A stretch of 64,000 nucleotides of DNA from an uncultured bacterium. GTDB taxonomy: Bacteria; Bacteroidota; Bacteroidia; Bacteroidales; Bacteroidaceae. The position numbers were made by a program, and so were the translations under genes. The stretch covers positions 62,001-126,000 of the forward strand of contig CAJMPR010000007.1 of NCBI GenBank assembly GCA_905215345.1. Reading direction: 5' to 3'. Positions within the stretch are counted from its first letter, which is position 1, and each line of letters starts with the position of its first letter. Of the stretch, positions 50,861 to 60,561 are shown in pieces. Below the pieces are notes generated by a model that was not told where the DNA came from, did no database searches, and saw nothing but the letters and a program-made list of their open reading frames with translations.

Positions 50861-52426
50861 ATGGATATCAATAATATGGAAATCAAGCAACGCATCCGGC
50901 TATTGTTAGCTGAAATGAATCGGGGAGTATACGAGAAAGAAACAGAAATAGGATTGTCCCTGTTGGCGGCTTTGGCAGGAGAGAGTATCTTACTGTTAGG
51001 TCCTCCGGGAGTGGCCAAGTCAATGGTAGCACGACGTTTGAAAGAAGCGTTTGTCGATGCGAGTGCTTTTGAGTATCTTATGTCGCGCTTTTCTACACCC
51101 GATGAATTATTCGGCCCGGTGAGTATCAGCCGTCTGAAAGAATCAGATAAGTACGAACGTGCCGTTGACGGATATTTGCCCACGGCAGATGTTGTGTTTC
51201 TGGATGAGATATGGAAAGCAGGGCCGGCGATACAGAATACACTGCTGACAGTAATCAATGAAAAGCTCTTCCGTAATGGTGATAAGGAAATGAAACTTCC
51301 CTTGAAACTGTTGGTGGCTGCCAGTAATGAACTCCCTACGCAGGGTGAAGGACTGGAAGCTTTATGGGATCGTTTTTTGATTCGCATCATCTGTACTTGT
51401 GTGCAGGAGGAAGAAGCTTTTTATAGGATGCTGCTTGATGACAGTAGCGATGAAACAATAACTTCTAGCCAATGGCAAATTTCAGATAAGGAATATGTAG
51501 AATGGCAAAAGGAAATAACGCAAGTAACTGTACCTTCTGAGGTACTTACCTGTATTACAGCTATCCGTAAAGAGTTGACGAAGGTAGAGATTGTAGACTC
51601 GGAAGTACATCGAGACGTGTATGTGAGCGACCGGCGTTGGAAGAATATTGTAAGGCTGCTGAAAGCATCCGCTTTTATACATGGAAGAACGGAAGTAAGT
51701 ATTACCGACTTGCTCCCCATCTACCATTGCCTCTGGAATGAACCTGACGAATGTTCTGAAATCCGGCAGATTGTGATTCGCTCCCTCTTTATCACGTCTG
51801 TCAAGAAGATTGTTGCCATTACTTCCTCTTTGAAATCCGATTTGAAAGTCAGCCGGGTACGTGAAGCCTTGGATAAAGCCCGTTTGAATGGAGATCGCCG
51901 CGATGAAGACTTGCTGATAACGGATCATTTTTATTATCAGGTGGAGAATCATGGAACAGGGAATACCTATATCTTCGTGGTGGATTATAAAAACATGAAA
52001 GAGTATAACGCCAAAGATGCGCCGGCAATGGGAGTGATGTATGCCGATCCGCTGAACCCGAAGCGGACGATTATCCGTGCGTTTTCAGATTTTAATCAAA
52101 TGAAGCAACAGGATGCCGAACGTATCACGCTTTATCGGGACGACAAACATATTTATATCAATGGCGTTCGTTTCCCCATGAGAAGATTGAAACGGGGCGA
52201 GGAACAACAACTTTGGTTGGGTAATATCACCATAACCGGCAGGGATTATGAATCGGAGCTGGAACATGTCAATGCGCAGATTGACGGACTGGTAAAGGGA
52301 CTGTCGGAGAATATCTTTGTTTCGGAAGAAGATAAAAAGGAAGTAGGGCAATATGTGGCAACTGTCCGCAAGGAAATAGCTTGGACACGGGTAGATGTAC
52401 GTAAACTGCGGTACGGTGATGAGTGA
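50861..52426 (+). CDS. ravA: MoxR-type AAA+ ATPase RavA
   Basis: The 521-residue protein has Walker A GPPGVAKS (47-54), Walker B VVFLDE (111-116) in DVVFLDEIWKAG, and a C-terminal region of about 200 residues, the RavA layout (E. coli RavA has 498 residues). RavA forms a hexamer that works with ViaA and, in E. coli, binds the lysine decarboxylase LdcI and respiratory complexes. It acts in the cytoplasm at the membrane. Five residues may be removed if translation starts at the second methionine. It overlaps the ViaA gene by 8 nt, so the two are translationally coupled. Confidence 0.93.
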   Translation: MDINNMEIKQRIRLLLAEMNRGVYEKETEIGLSLLAALAGESILLLGPPGVAKSMVARRLKEAFVDASAFEYLMSRFSTPDELFGPVSISRLKESDKYERAVDGYLPTADVVFLDEIWKAGPAIQNTLLTVINEKLFRNGDKEMKLPLKLLVAASNELPTQGEGLEALWDRFLIRIICTCVQEEEAFYRMLLDDSSDETITSSQWQISDKEYVEWQKEITQVTVPSEVLTCITAIRKELTKVEIVDSEVHRDVYVSDRRWKNIVRLLKASAFIHGRTEVSITDLLPIYHCLWNEPDECSEIRQIVIRSLFITSVKKIVAITSSLKSDLKVSRVREALDKARLNGDRRDEDLLITDHFYYQVENHGTGNTYIFVVDYKNMKEYNAKDAPAMGVMYADPLNPKRTIIRAFSDFNQMKQQDAERITLYRDDKHIYINGVRFPMRRLKRGEEQQLWLGNITITGRDYESELEHVNAQIDGLVKGLSENIFVSEEDKKEVGQYVATVRKEIAWTRVDVRKLRYGDE

Positions 52427-53864
52427 TACAAGGTATGATTCGGCTTTTTACGTGCAGGTGCTGGACAAATATGTGCAGACCGGTGAATGTGCCGAAACAG
52501 ACAGTGAACCGTTATATGCTTACTTGCTGTCTGTCATGCACGACCCTACGATTAAAGTACAGGTGTTGACTGATGATATATCCGCCCGCATCTTCTATGA
52601 TACGATGATTCAGTTTGTCCAGTTGAATCTGGAAAAGGAGAAATATAATATTCAAAAGAGCCAGTCCGAACAGAATGGAATGAAACTCACTCTGGAATGG
52701 TCTGTTGAGAAGCGGAAGGATGGCTGGCAGGCATTATTGCAGCAGCTTTCCGACGAATACCGCGAATATGGCTTCGACCACCGTTTTTACAGAGGGCAGT
52801 ATGGAGATGAAGGAAAGTACGCCGATGATGAAGTCTGGGAAAAGATGGTGGACGACTGGCAAGAAGCATTCCGACAAAAGAAGCATGCTCAGAAAGAAAA
52901 AGAAATCGATTTACGTAAAGACGCCCTTGAGCGTAGAGTACGTTCCAACCTGAAAGATATTCCTGAGTATCTCCGTTCCAATCAAATTGAAAAAGATGAA
53001 TTCTTTCAGGCATGGGGCTTGATGAGCGGGTTGTGGAATACAGTGGATTTTGAACGGATACGCAAGGTAGTACGTATTCAGAGGGAGTTCCCGGAAATTG
53101 TGAAAGTGGCTAATAAAATGGGGCGTATAGCCGATGACGAAGGACAGGAGCAAGTCACCGCCACCGAAGGAAGTATTTATAAGTTGGATCATTCTTCCAA
53201 ATGCGACATTCAGGGCATCACGGTAGGGAATGATTTGAATGCGTTGCTGCCTATGGAGTTGGCACATTGTGCCGATGCCGAACTGGAAGATTTATTTGTC
53301 TACAAATATCTTACCTCTAAGCTTCAGACTTTTCGCTATAAGTCTGAAATTATGCAGCCCGCCCGTCGTTTGGAGAAGAAAAAGGCTACCCAGAAAGGGC
53401 CTATGATTGTCTGTCTGGATACTTCCGGCAGCATGGTGGGAAAACCGGAGAAAGTAGCCCATTCTATATTGGTAAAACTGCTGGAAATAGCGGATAAGCA
53501 ACACCGTAACTGCTTTCTGATAGCCTTTTCCGTATCAATCAATCCCATCGACATGCGAAAAGATCGGGCACGGTTACTGGAGTTCTTTTCAAGAACAGCT
53601 TGCGGAGATACCGATGCTACTCAAATGATAAAAGGTATGTTCCGGTTACTTGAATCAGGAAAAGAATACATGAATGCGGATGTCTTGTGGATTAGCGATT
53701 TCAAGATACCGCTTTCCTCGACTGCTTTAACGCGGAAGATACAGGAATATAAAAAAGAAGGCACCCATTTTTACGGCTTACAGATAGGTATTGCCGAGAA
53801 TGAATGGATGCCATTTTTTGACCGTATTTATAAAATTGAATATACTCCTTCTCGTCGTCATTAA
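52419..53864 (+). CDS. viaA: VWA-domain protein ViaA, partner of RavA
   Basis: With the ATG inside ATGAGTGA that overlaps the ravA stop, the protein has 481 residues, nearly the same as E. coli ViaA (483). The C-terminal von Willebrand factor A domain has the MIDAS motif DTSGS at residues 334-338. ViaA stimulates RavA and binds it; in E. coli the pair affects fumarate reductase and sensitivity to aminoglycosides. The N-terminal half is helical and acidic. Position right behind ravA supports the call. Confidence 0.92.
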   Translation: MSDTRYDSAFYVQVLDKYVQTGECAETDSEPLYAYLLSVMHDPTIKVQVLTDDISARIFYDTMIQFVQLNLEKEKYNIQKSQSEQNGMKLTLEWSVEKRKDGWQALLQQLSDEYREYGFDHRFYRGQYGDEGKYADDEVWEKMVDDWQEAFRQKKHAQKEKEIDLRKDALERRVRSNLKDIPEYLRSNQIEKDEFFQAWGLMSGLWNTVDFERIRKVVRIQREFPEIVKVANKMGRIADDEGQEQVTATEGSIYKLDHSSKCDIQGITVGNDLNALLPMELAHCADAELEDLFVYKYLTSKLQTFRYKSEIMQPARRLEKKKATQKGPMIVCLDTSGSMVGKPEKVAHSILVKLLEIADKQHRNCFLIAFSVSINPIDMRKDRARLLEFFSRTACGDTDATQMIKGMFRLLESGKEYMNADVLWISDFKIPLSSTALTRKIQEYKKEGTHFYGLQIGIAENEWMPFFDRIYKIEYTPSRRH

Positions 53865-53869
53865 GGGGG

Positions 53870-55756
53870 TTAGAAGTTTATATTCACTCCACCCATAAAC
53901 GTTGCTTTCGGCATTGGAAAACCTGCGTTGATTTCATAGCGTTGTGCCAACAAATTTTCGCCTCTTACAAATACATCGGCAAAGCGGCACAAACGGTAGT
54001 TGGCACGAAGGTTCCAGAGTACGAAGCTTTCCTGTTTTTCTTTGCCTTTGGTTACATTGGTATGTAAATCCTTTATGTATTGCAGGCCTGTGGATATGCC
54101 CCAACGCCCTTGCGTGAAATCTACCCCTGCATACAACTTATGTTCGGGGGCGGCAACTACTGGATTCTCCATGTGAAGCCAGCTATAATTCGCATTTACC
54201 TGCCAGTGGGGAGTAATGCGGTAGCCGATATTTGTTTCAATCCCCCAGTTCTTGATCTCACCTGTATTTACGTTAAGCGGTTTACCGTTAGTGGGAACGG
54301 TTGCAATCATATTCTCACCGTCTATATAGTACAGGTTTACCCCATAGAATAATGCGCCGTTAAGTAATCGTTGTGAGAAAGACAGTTCATAATTCATCAG
54401 GCTTTCCGGTTTCAAGTCCGGGTTCTGGGGTGGGAACATATACATTTCGCGAATGGTAGGATTGCGGAAACCTTTACTTACCATTGCTTTCATTTCAACC
54501 CGATGGGGTAGGTGGAAAGAAAGACCGCCTTGAGGTATCCACTCAGTTCCGACATGCGAATGATGGTCTACGCGGATACCTGCATCCAGAGAGAGCCATT
54601 CACCTAAATCCTGACGAAAATCAACGTATCCGGCAAATTCATCCATCTGCTTGTCAACCCCCGGCTTACGTTCACCGGTAGCTATAACCCTGTTCCATGA
54701 TTCACCGCCGAAATGCTGGTAATCAAAACCTACGGTTAGGCGGTTGCCGGTAAAGAGTGTTGCGCTTTGATACCATGACAGTCCCAGCATCCGGTCTTTG
54801 GAATTGAAATGAGATTCCTGTGGCGTCCCGCCGGGGTGATAGCCGTCATTGATTTTATGTCGTCCCCAGTTGTAGAAGAAACTCAAGGCACCGGAAGTCT
54901 TGTCGTAATGATTCTCCAGTGCAAAGGAGGTCATACCGCGTGTGATGCGTGAATCATTGTCAATATACGGATTGCTGATTTCTCCGGGATTGGAAGCTTT
55001 GAATTGGGTGATGTTTACATCTCCCCATATCTTCCAGAAGCTGTTGAAGTCATAACCCAACTTGGCATAACCACCGTATTGTTCGAATTCCATATCGTCG
55101 CGGTGTCCGTCGGTACGGTTGTACGAGCCGGTAACCATACTGCTGAAACGTCCCTTCCTGACACGGTTGGAGATTTCCGTTTGCAGTGTATTGTAGGAAC
55201 CATAACCTATTTGAGCATTGGTCTTTACACCGTCTTCCTGCATCTTGCGGGTGACGATGTTGATAACTCCGCCCATGGCATTCGAACCATACAATACTGA
55301 AGCCGGACCACGCAATACTTCCACACGGTCGGTCATCATACTTTGGTAAGCATCGGCAATGGGGTGTCCCATTAACCCCATGTACTGGGGATGCCCGTCA
55401 ATCAGCACTAATAATCCTGCTGTCGGGCTTCCGCCTATACCACGCAGACTCATACCTCCCGCTGCTCCGGTGGAAACGCCATATCCCATAATACCACGGC
55501 TTGTGGTGAAAAGTCCCGGAACCTGTTCGGTCAGCAATGGGAGCAGGGAAGGGTCATACCTTTTTTCTATGCGGGAACGGTTGACTACGGATACGGTCAT
55601 CGGAAGATGGCGGATGTCTGTCTCGTTTCTTGTTCCTGTTACTACAACTTCGTCTATGTTGTATGTTCTTTGTTGCAAACTGTCAGCTTGTGCAAACAAT
55701 GTACTCGCTGGCATTATAACACCCGTTGTTAATGCGATTAAAATTCTTTTCTTCAT
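53870..55756 (-). CDS. TonB-dependent outer-membrane receptor
   Basis: The 628-residue protein has a signal peptide (about 1-22, LFAQ), a plug domain with NIDEVVVTGTRNETD, RVEVLRGPASVLYGSNAMGGVINIVTRK, and a beta-barrel ending with phenylalanine (VNINF). It lacks the carboxypeptidase-like domain and paired SusD that mark the polysaccharide receptors, so a small ligand (metal chelate, cobalamin, heme or similar) is more likely. The ligand is not identifiable. It is the last gene of an operon with an exported aldo/keto reductase and a polyferredoxin, which suggests that what it brings in is reduced. Confidence 0.93.
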   Translation of the reverse strand: MKKRILIALTTGVIMPASTLFAQADSLQQRTYNIDEVVVTGTRNETDIRHLPMTVSVVNRSRIEKRYDPSLLPLLTEQVPGLFTTSRGIMGYGVSTGAAGGMSLRGIGGSPTAGLLVLIDGHPQYMGLMGHPIADAYQSMMTDRVEVLRGPASVLYGSNAMGGVINIVTRKMQEDGVKTNAQIGYGSYNTLQTEISNRVRKGRFSSMVTGSYNRTDGHRDDMEFEQYGGYAKLGYDFNSFWKIWGDVNITQFKASNPGEISNPYIDNDSRITRGMTSFALENHYDKTSGALSFFYNWGRHKINDGYHPGGTPQESHFNSKDRMLGLSWYQSATLFTGNRLTVGFDYQHFGGESWNRVIATGERKPGVDKQMDEFAGYVDFRQDLGEWLSLDAGIRVDHHSHVGTEWIPQGGLSFHLPHRVEMKAMVSKGFRNPTIREMYMFPPQNPDLKPESLMNYELSFSQRLLNGALFYGVNLYYIDGENMIATVPTNGKPLNVNTGEIKNWGIETNIGYRITPHWQVNANYSWLHMENPVVAAPEHKLYAGVDFTQGRWGISTGLQYIKDLHTNVTKGKEKQESFVLWNLRANYRLCRFADVFVRGENLLAQRYEINAGFPMPKATFMGGVNINF

Positions 55757-55792
55757 ATCTGTCTCTGTTTTCTAATAAACTGTTTTTCTGCG

Positions 55793-55800
55793 CAAAGATG
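55793..55800 (-). promoter_or_regulatory. Weak -7-like element before the TonB receptor gene
   Basis: On the minus strand this reads CATCTTTG, one mismatch to TAnnTTTG, 37-44 nt before the receptor ATG. It may be an internal promoter of the operon. Confidence 0.3.
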
Positions 55801-55826
55801 TGTTATTCTGTTTGTTTTCGTTTGTA

Positions 55827-57230
55827 CTATAGTTTCTTTTGTTTTAGATTTTCTACAAATAAATCTATTTCCTGTAGCTTTTTAGGGATGTCGATACCTT
55901 GCGGACAATGAGGGTTGCATTGATTGCAACCTGTACAGTGGTTTGCCTGACGAAGTTTCGGCACGCTCCGGTCATAACCAATGAGGAATGCACGCCGCGC
56001 TTCACGGTAATTTTCATCCTGACTACTCTTAGGGGTATTCCCCTCATTGATACACCGGTTGTAGTGTAATAAAATGGCGGGAATATCCAGACCATAAGGA
56101 CAAGGCATGCAATATTTACAATCGTTGCATGGGACGGTAGGATACGTCAACATGACTTGAGCGGTATCTTCCAGTAATGCCATTTCTTCTTCCGTACATG
56201 GATCGAGCGGGGCGAACGTACGCAGATTATCCTGCAAATGTTCCATATAAGTCATGCCGCTTAATACTGTCAGCACATCAGGAAATGTACCGGCAAAGCG
56301 GAATGCCCAGGAAGCCACGCTGTCTTGGGGACGGCGTTGTTTCAGCCGTGCCATCAAATGGTCGTTCAGTTTGGATAGGCGTCCTCCCAATAGCGGTTCC
56401 ATGATAACCGCAGGGATACTGCGTTTTACCAGTTCGCCATAAAGATATTCGGCATCCGTATTGCGGTCGTTTACCTCCTTAGCATGTTTCCAATCTACGT
56501 AATTGAGCTGGATTTGTACGAAATCCCACTTCAATTCATCGTGTCGGGATAGCAGATAGTCGAAAACTTCAATGTCGCCATGATAGGAGAAACCCAAATT
56601 GCGGATACGTCCCGCTTCACGTTCTTCCAAAAGGAAGTCCAGTATTCCGTTATCCAGATAACGGCTGTGCAAGGCTTCCATACCTCCCATGCCGATACCA
56701 TGCAGGAGCAGATAATCAATATAGTCTACCTGCAACTCACTGAATGAACGATGATACATGGCAATTGACCCTTCCCGGCTATGCGTATCCGGACTAAAGT
56801 TAGACAGTTTGGTAGCAAGGAAGAACTTCTCCCGTGGATGGCGTTTCAGCGCAATGCCCGTAGCACGTTCCGATAACCCTTGTACATAAGCCGGGGATGT
56901 ATCGAAATAGTTCACTCCATGCGCTATGGCATAGTCTATCAATTCGTTTACAGCTTCCTGGTCGATTTCGTCACCACTGCCGTCTGTCTTCTTACGGGTA
57001 GGCCAACGCATGCAACCGTAACCCAGCAATGACACACGGTCGCCCGTAGTAGGGTTGGTACGGTAAACCATTTTGTCTGTAGGTATATCTCCGAGTGCGG
57101 CAGATTCACTATCAGAGTTACCCTTTTTATTGGAACAGCCGTATAGCGCAGCGGCAGATACGAGAGTTCCTGCACCGGCGAGCTTGAAAAAGTCGCGACG
57201 GTTTATCTTGTTTTTATCTTTTTTCTCCAT
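55827..57230 (-). CDS. Exported aldo/keto reductase with C-terminal 4Fe-4S ferredoxin region
   Basis: The 467-residue protein has a twin-arginine signal with RRDFFK (11-16) and a lipobox-like LYGC (Cys32), then an aldo/keto reductase barrel with NYFDTSPAYVQG (catalytic Asp and Tyr), FLATKLSNF (lysine) and YLLLHGIGM (histidine), and finally two four-cysteine sets: CNDCKYCMPCPYG and CTGCNQCNPHCPQG. It would act in the periplasm as a Tat-exported enzyme taking electrons from ferredoxin clusters rather than from NADPH directly. The polyferredoxin gene lies 48 nt upstream on the same strand. The substrate is unknown. Confidence 0.9.
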   Translation of the reverse strand: MEKKDKNKINRRDFFKLAGAGTLVSAAALYGCSNKKGNSDSESAALGDIPTDKMVYRTNPTTGDRVSLLGYGCMRWPTRKKTDGSGDEIDQEAVNELIDYAIAHGVNYFDTSPAYVQGLSERATGIALKRHPREKFFLATKLSNFSPDTHSREGSIAMYHRSFSELQVDYIDYLLLHGIGMGGMEALHSRYLDNGILDFLLEEREAGRIRNLGFSYHGDIEVFDYLLSRHDELKWDFVQIQLNYVDWKHAKEVNDRNTDAEYLYGELVKRSIPAVIMEPLLGGRLSKLNDHLMARLKQRRPQDSVASWAFRFAGTFPDVLTVLSGMTYMEHLQDNLRTFAPLDPCTEEEMALLEDTAQVMLTYPTVPCNDCKYCMPCPYGLDIPAILLHYNRCINEGNTPKSSQDENYREARRAFLIGYDRSVPKLRQANHCTGCNQCNPHCPQGIDIPKKLQEIDLFVENLKQKKL

Positions 57231-57278
57231 AACCGATTTTTAAATAGATACTAATCGCTAATCACTAACCACTAATCA

Positions 57279-58778
57279 CTATACCGTTCTATGCATAATG
57301 TGCCCTTCCACATAAATGGCACTGAATGGGCGTGACGGGCATAAGTTCTCACAGGCACCGCAACCGATACACCGTTCGGTATTAACGACCGGTATTTTTC
57401 TCGATTCCTGATTTTGGGGATCGGAGGAAACCATTTGTATGGCACCGGTAGGACAATGGCGGGCACAGTTCCCACAATCCATATTGTCGGTGATGCAGAT
57501 GCAATTCTCTTTTATCCATACGGCATGACCTATCTGGATAGCCGATTTATCAGCTTTGGTGATAGGCCGGATGGCTCCCGTCGGACATACTTCCGAACAT
57601 TTGGTACACTCCGGACGGCAATAACCACGTTCGTAGGACATTTCAGGTTGCATTAGTTTCATCAGGTCGGTAGAAGGACGCAATACCTGGTTGGAACATA
57701 CCGATACGCAAAGCTGACAAGCGCTACAGTGTGCGGCAAAATTGCGGGCGCTTAATGAACCCGGTGGTGTGATGGAGGCGGCACGTGCGGGAATTTTTTT
57801 ATCCTCGATGGTTGCCAGTCCGCCGTCCACTTTCTTTTCCTGAGCCTTTAGAACGGCAGTAGTAGCCAGCAGGGCAGAAGCGGAAAGAAAAGCCCGTCGG
57901 GCATCGTTGACCTTGTCCTTTGCTTCCGGTTGTGCCGGAGCCGTGGCAGTTGCCGGATTGGCTTTGCGGCGGGTATAGGTGATTGCCCCCTGGCGGCATT
58001 TGTCCAAACAGTCCATACAGGCTACGCAACGACTGTAATCAATACTGTGGCTCTTGGAGTTGATACACGAAGCTTTGCAGTTGCGTGCACAAAGTCCGCA
58101 ACCGTTGCACTTTGTCGTATCAATAACCGGTTTGAAAAGAGAGTACTTAGACAGAAATCCCAGTACTGTTCCTACCGGACAAACCGTATTGCAGTACGTC
58201 CGTCCGTCACGCCATGCCAGTATGATAACTACAATGAAAGTCACTGCGGCAATGATGAGCGTAGGAAGACTTTTCATCCATATCTCCGTTTCGTAGAAAG
58301 CATAGCTATCGGCACGTTCCGCAAGGTAAGCCAAACCATTGTTTGCCCATTGGTAGAGTGGGGTAAACAGATTGGATACTATTCGTCCGTAAGCGCTATA
58401 AGGCGCCAATAATACGACAAAAGAATTGATTCCGCCAATAATGGCAAGTACAAATACCCCCAATACACAGTAGCGTAGCCAGGATAATGCCGGTGAATAA
58501 CGAAAGCGGTTCTTCTTTCTTTTCCCTGAAATCCAGGAAACGATATCCTGAAATACACCGAGCGGGCAGATAACCGAACAGTAGATGCGGCCACCTGTTA
58601 CGGTCAGTAAAACGAGGAATAAAAGTACCCCGGCATTTAATGCCAATACCGCCGGCAGGAATTGTATCTTCGCCAACCACCCGAACCATGCATGGATTGT
58701 CCCGGTGAAGTCAAGGAACAAAAGAGTGATGAGGGTAAAGATTACAATAGCAATTGTTAGTCTGATAGTACGTAACAT
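57279..58778 (-). CDS. NapH-NapG-like membrane polyferredoxin fusion
   Basis: The 499-residue protein begins with a NapH-like part: membrane helices at about 5-25, 45-62, 103-125 and 172-189, CxxxCP motifs at 67-72 and 196-201, and two 4Fe-4S sets (C224-C227-C230-C234/C238 and C251-C254-C257-C261). After a linker, RRAFLSASALLATTAVLKAQ at 294-313 looks like a twin-arginine signal in mid-chain, followed by a NapG-like part with four more cluster sets (351-361, 387-398, 428-442 and 470-480). NapH and NapG are normally separate proteins that carry quinol electrons toward periplasmic nitrate reductase; no Nap enzyme is here. The fusion would deliver electrons from the membrane to the downstream periplasmic reductase. 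Confidence 0.88.
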   Translation of the reverse strand: MLRTIRLTIAIVIFTLITLLFLDFTGTIHAWFGWLAKIQFLPAVLALNAGVLLFLVLLTVTGGRIYCSVICPLGVFQDIVSWISGKRKKNRFRYSPALSWLRYCVLGVFVLAIIGGINSFVVLLAPYSAYGRIVSNLFTPLYQWANNGLAYLAERADSYAFYETEIWMKSLPTLIIAAVTFIVVIILAWRDGRTYCNTVCPVGTVLGFLSKYSLFKPVIDTTKCNGCGLCARNCKASCINSKSHSIDYSRCVACMDCLDKCRQGAITYTRRKANPATATAPAQPEAKDKVNDARRAFLSASALLATTAVLKAQEKKVDGGLATIEDKKIPARAASITPPGSLSARNFAAHCSACQLCVSVCSNQVLRPSTDLMKLMQPEMSYERGYCRPECTKCSEVCPTGAIRPITKADKSAIQIGHAVWIKENCICITDNMDCGNCARHCPTGAIQMVSSDPQNQESRKIPVVNTERCIGCGACENLCPSRPFSAIYVEGHIMHRTV

Positions 58779-58841
58779 GAGTTATAATAATTATTTTTGT
58801 TCTTCAAACGTATAGTATAATTTGCCATGATTATTTTATAG

Positions 58842-58849
58842 CGCAAAAA
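58842..58849 (-). promoter_or_regulatory. -7 element of the polyferredoxin operon promoter
   Basis: On the minus strand this reads TATTTTTG, a match to TAnnTTTG, about 64 nt upstream of the polyferredoxin ATG. The -33 region has no clear TTTG. Confidence 0.5.
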
Positions 58850-58965
58850 TACGGAGTTTATAGTAACTTTCCATATATAGATTACAGATGTTTTTACCAA
58901 TTTTACAGTTCGGGTTTATTTTTTCCTGTTTCACGCTAAACATAAAGCGCTACTATCTCAATTCT

Positions 58966-60561
58966 CTACAGATACATTTCCTTTCCGACACCGATTTCTC
59001 TTAGAAACTCTTTGTCATGCGAGATGGCAAGTACCGTTCCTGTATAATCGCGTATAGTGGCTGTGATAATTTCAATGCTCTCTATATCCAGATTATTGGT
59101 CGGTTCATCCAGTATAAACATATCCGGAGTATTGTCGGTAATCATCAGGCAACAAAAGGAGAGACGCATTTTCTCTCCGCCGCTTAATTTGCTGCAAGGT
59201 TTGTTCCAGACATCACGGGGAAAAAGATAACGGTTCAATATCGTTTTTATCTCATAATCCGCTAAATGACGATGATTATAGGCCTCTACCTGTTCCAGTA
59301 CACTCCGTTCGTTCAGGACAAGAGAATATTCCTGATCCATGTAGACAAATGTAAAGTCCGCACGTTCTATTACTCCACTGGTTGGAGATAGTGCTCCGGT
59401 AATAAGTTTCAGCAAAGTGGTCTTACCGCAACCGTTGTACCCTTTGATACTGAGGCGGTCTCCGCTCCTTATTTGGAACTCAAGAGGAAGATGCCAAAGT
59501 TCACCGGAACTATCGGGATAATGAAAATTCATATACCGTGCCGTAACAAGTATTTTTCCCAAATGTAGTGCGGAAGGGTTGAAATCTGTTTTCAGCTTGT
59601 CCGTCAGAGGGAGCGATTTTTTTATACCTGCCATTTCTTTTTGCAGTTTTTCAGACTTCTCGGCATGAATGTTACTGAGCTTGCTACTGCTGTTTTCAGC
59701 ACGATTCTTTAGCCCACCCATCATAATCCGTGGAATCCCTTTCTTGACGGCAGCCTTTTCACCTCTCACATTCTGTTTGGCTTTCCGTTCTTCCACTTCC
59801 CGTGAAATCTTTTGCACCAGGCGCAGAGCTTTATGTTTCTCCTCCAGTTGTTGTTGGAGCGCATTCAATTGAATCTCTTTCTGTTCCTTGTAAAAATCAT
59901 AATTGCCGCCATAATACGTCAATCCGTTATGGGACAGTTCGCAGATGGCGGGTAACAGGTTCAGCAAGGTACGGTCATGGCTGATAACGAATACGGTGGC
60001 AGACGTGTGGCGTATAAAATCATATAGACGTTCCCGTCCGGCTGTGTCCAGATGATTGGTCGGTTCGTCCAACAGGATAACGGTGGATGCGTTCAACTCC
60101 ATGCCGGCAAGGAAGATACGGGTTTTCTCACCACCGCTTAAACCGTCCATCAGGCGGGAGAGAGGAATATTGTCCATACCCCAGGCGCTTAGAGAGGCTT
60201 GGGCACGTTCTTCGATGTTCCAGTCATCATCCAGTGTGGCAAACTGTTGTTCCGAGGCATCTCCGCCAAGAATAGCATGGAGGGCAGCTATTTTCCGGTC
60301 GACGCCTAATGCCTGAATCACGGTGCGGTTATCGTATTGCCCGAAGTGTTGAGGCACATAATACAAGTGCCCGGGACATGTCACGGTTCCGGTCGACGGT
60401 TGCAAATCTCCTGCGAGAATACGCATCAAGGTGGACTTGCCGCAACCATTGTTGCCGATGAGAGCTATCTTATCACCGGAATTAACAGTCAGGTTGAGGT
60501 GTGAAAACAATACTTCCTTATCGGAATGGATATAGCTTAGGTCTTTAATAATAATACTCAT
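58966..60561 (-). CDS. ABC-F family ATP-binding protein
   Basis: The chosen start MSIIIKDLSY gives 531 residues. The protein has two ABC cassettes without membrane segments: Walker A GNNGCGKST (36-44) and GYNGCGKTT, signatures LSGGEKTR and LSGGEKMR, and Walker B sets ending in DEPTNHLD and DEPTNNLD. The linker between the cassettes (about 235-300) is long, charged and helical, as in the ribosome-acting ABC-F proteins that protect against antibiotics or regulate translation. A GTG 87 nt upstream is in frame but unlikely. It is preceded by a 213-nt structured leader with its own promoter, which is typical of ribosome-targeted ABC-F regulation. The ligand class cannot be told. Confidence 0.9.
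   Translation of the reverse strand: MSIIIKDLSYIHSDKEVLFSHLNLTVNSGDKIALIGNNGCGKSTLMRILAGDLQPSTGTVTCPGHLYYVPQHFGQYDNRTVIQALGVDRKIAALHAILGGDASEQQFATLDDDWNIEERAQASLSAWGMDNIPLSRLMDGLSGGEKTRIFLAGMELNASTVILLDEPTNHLDTAGRERLYDFIRHTSATVFVISHDRTLLNLLPAICELSHNGLTYYGGNYDFYKEQKEIQLNALQQQLEEKHKALRLVQKISREVEERKAKQNVRGEKAAVKKGIPRIMMGGLKNRAENSSSKLSNIHAEKSEKLQKEMAGIKKSLPLTDKLKTDFNPSALHLGKILVTARYMNFHYPDSSGELWHLPLEFQIRSGDRLSIKGYNGCGKTTLLKLITGALSPTSGVIERADFTFVYMDQEYSLVLNERSVLEQVEAYNHRHLADYEIKTILNRYLFPRDVWNKPCSKLSGGEKMRLSFCCLMITDNTPDMFILDEPTNNLDIESIEIITATIRDYTGTVLAISHDKEFLREIGVGKEMYL

Noticed and set aside
55757..55826. Cobalamin riboswitch before the TonB receptor gene
   Set aside because: The gap to the upstream gene is only 70 nt and has no B12-box-like sequence, so a cobalamin riboswitch cannot fit.
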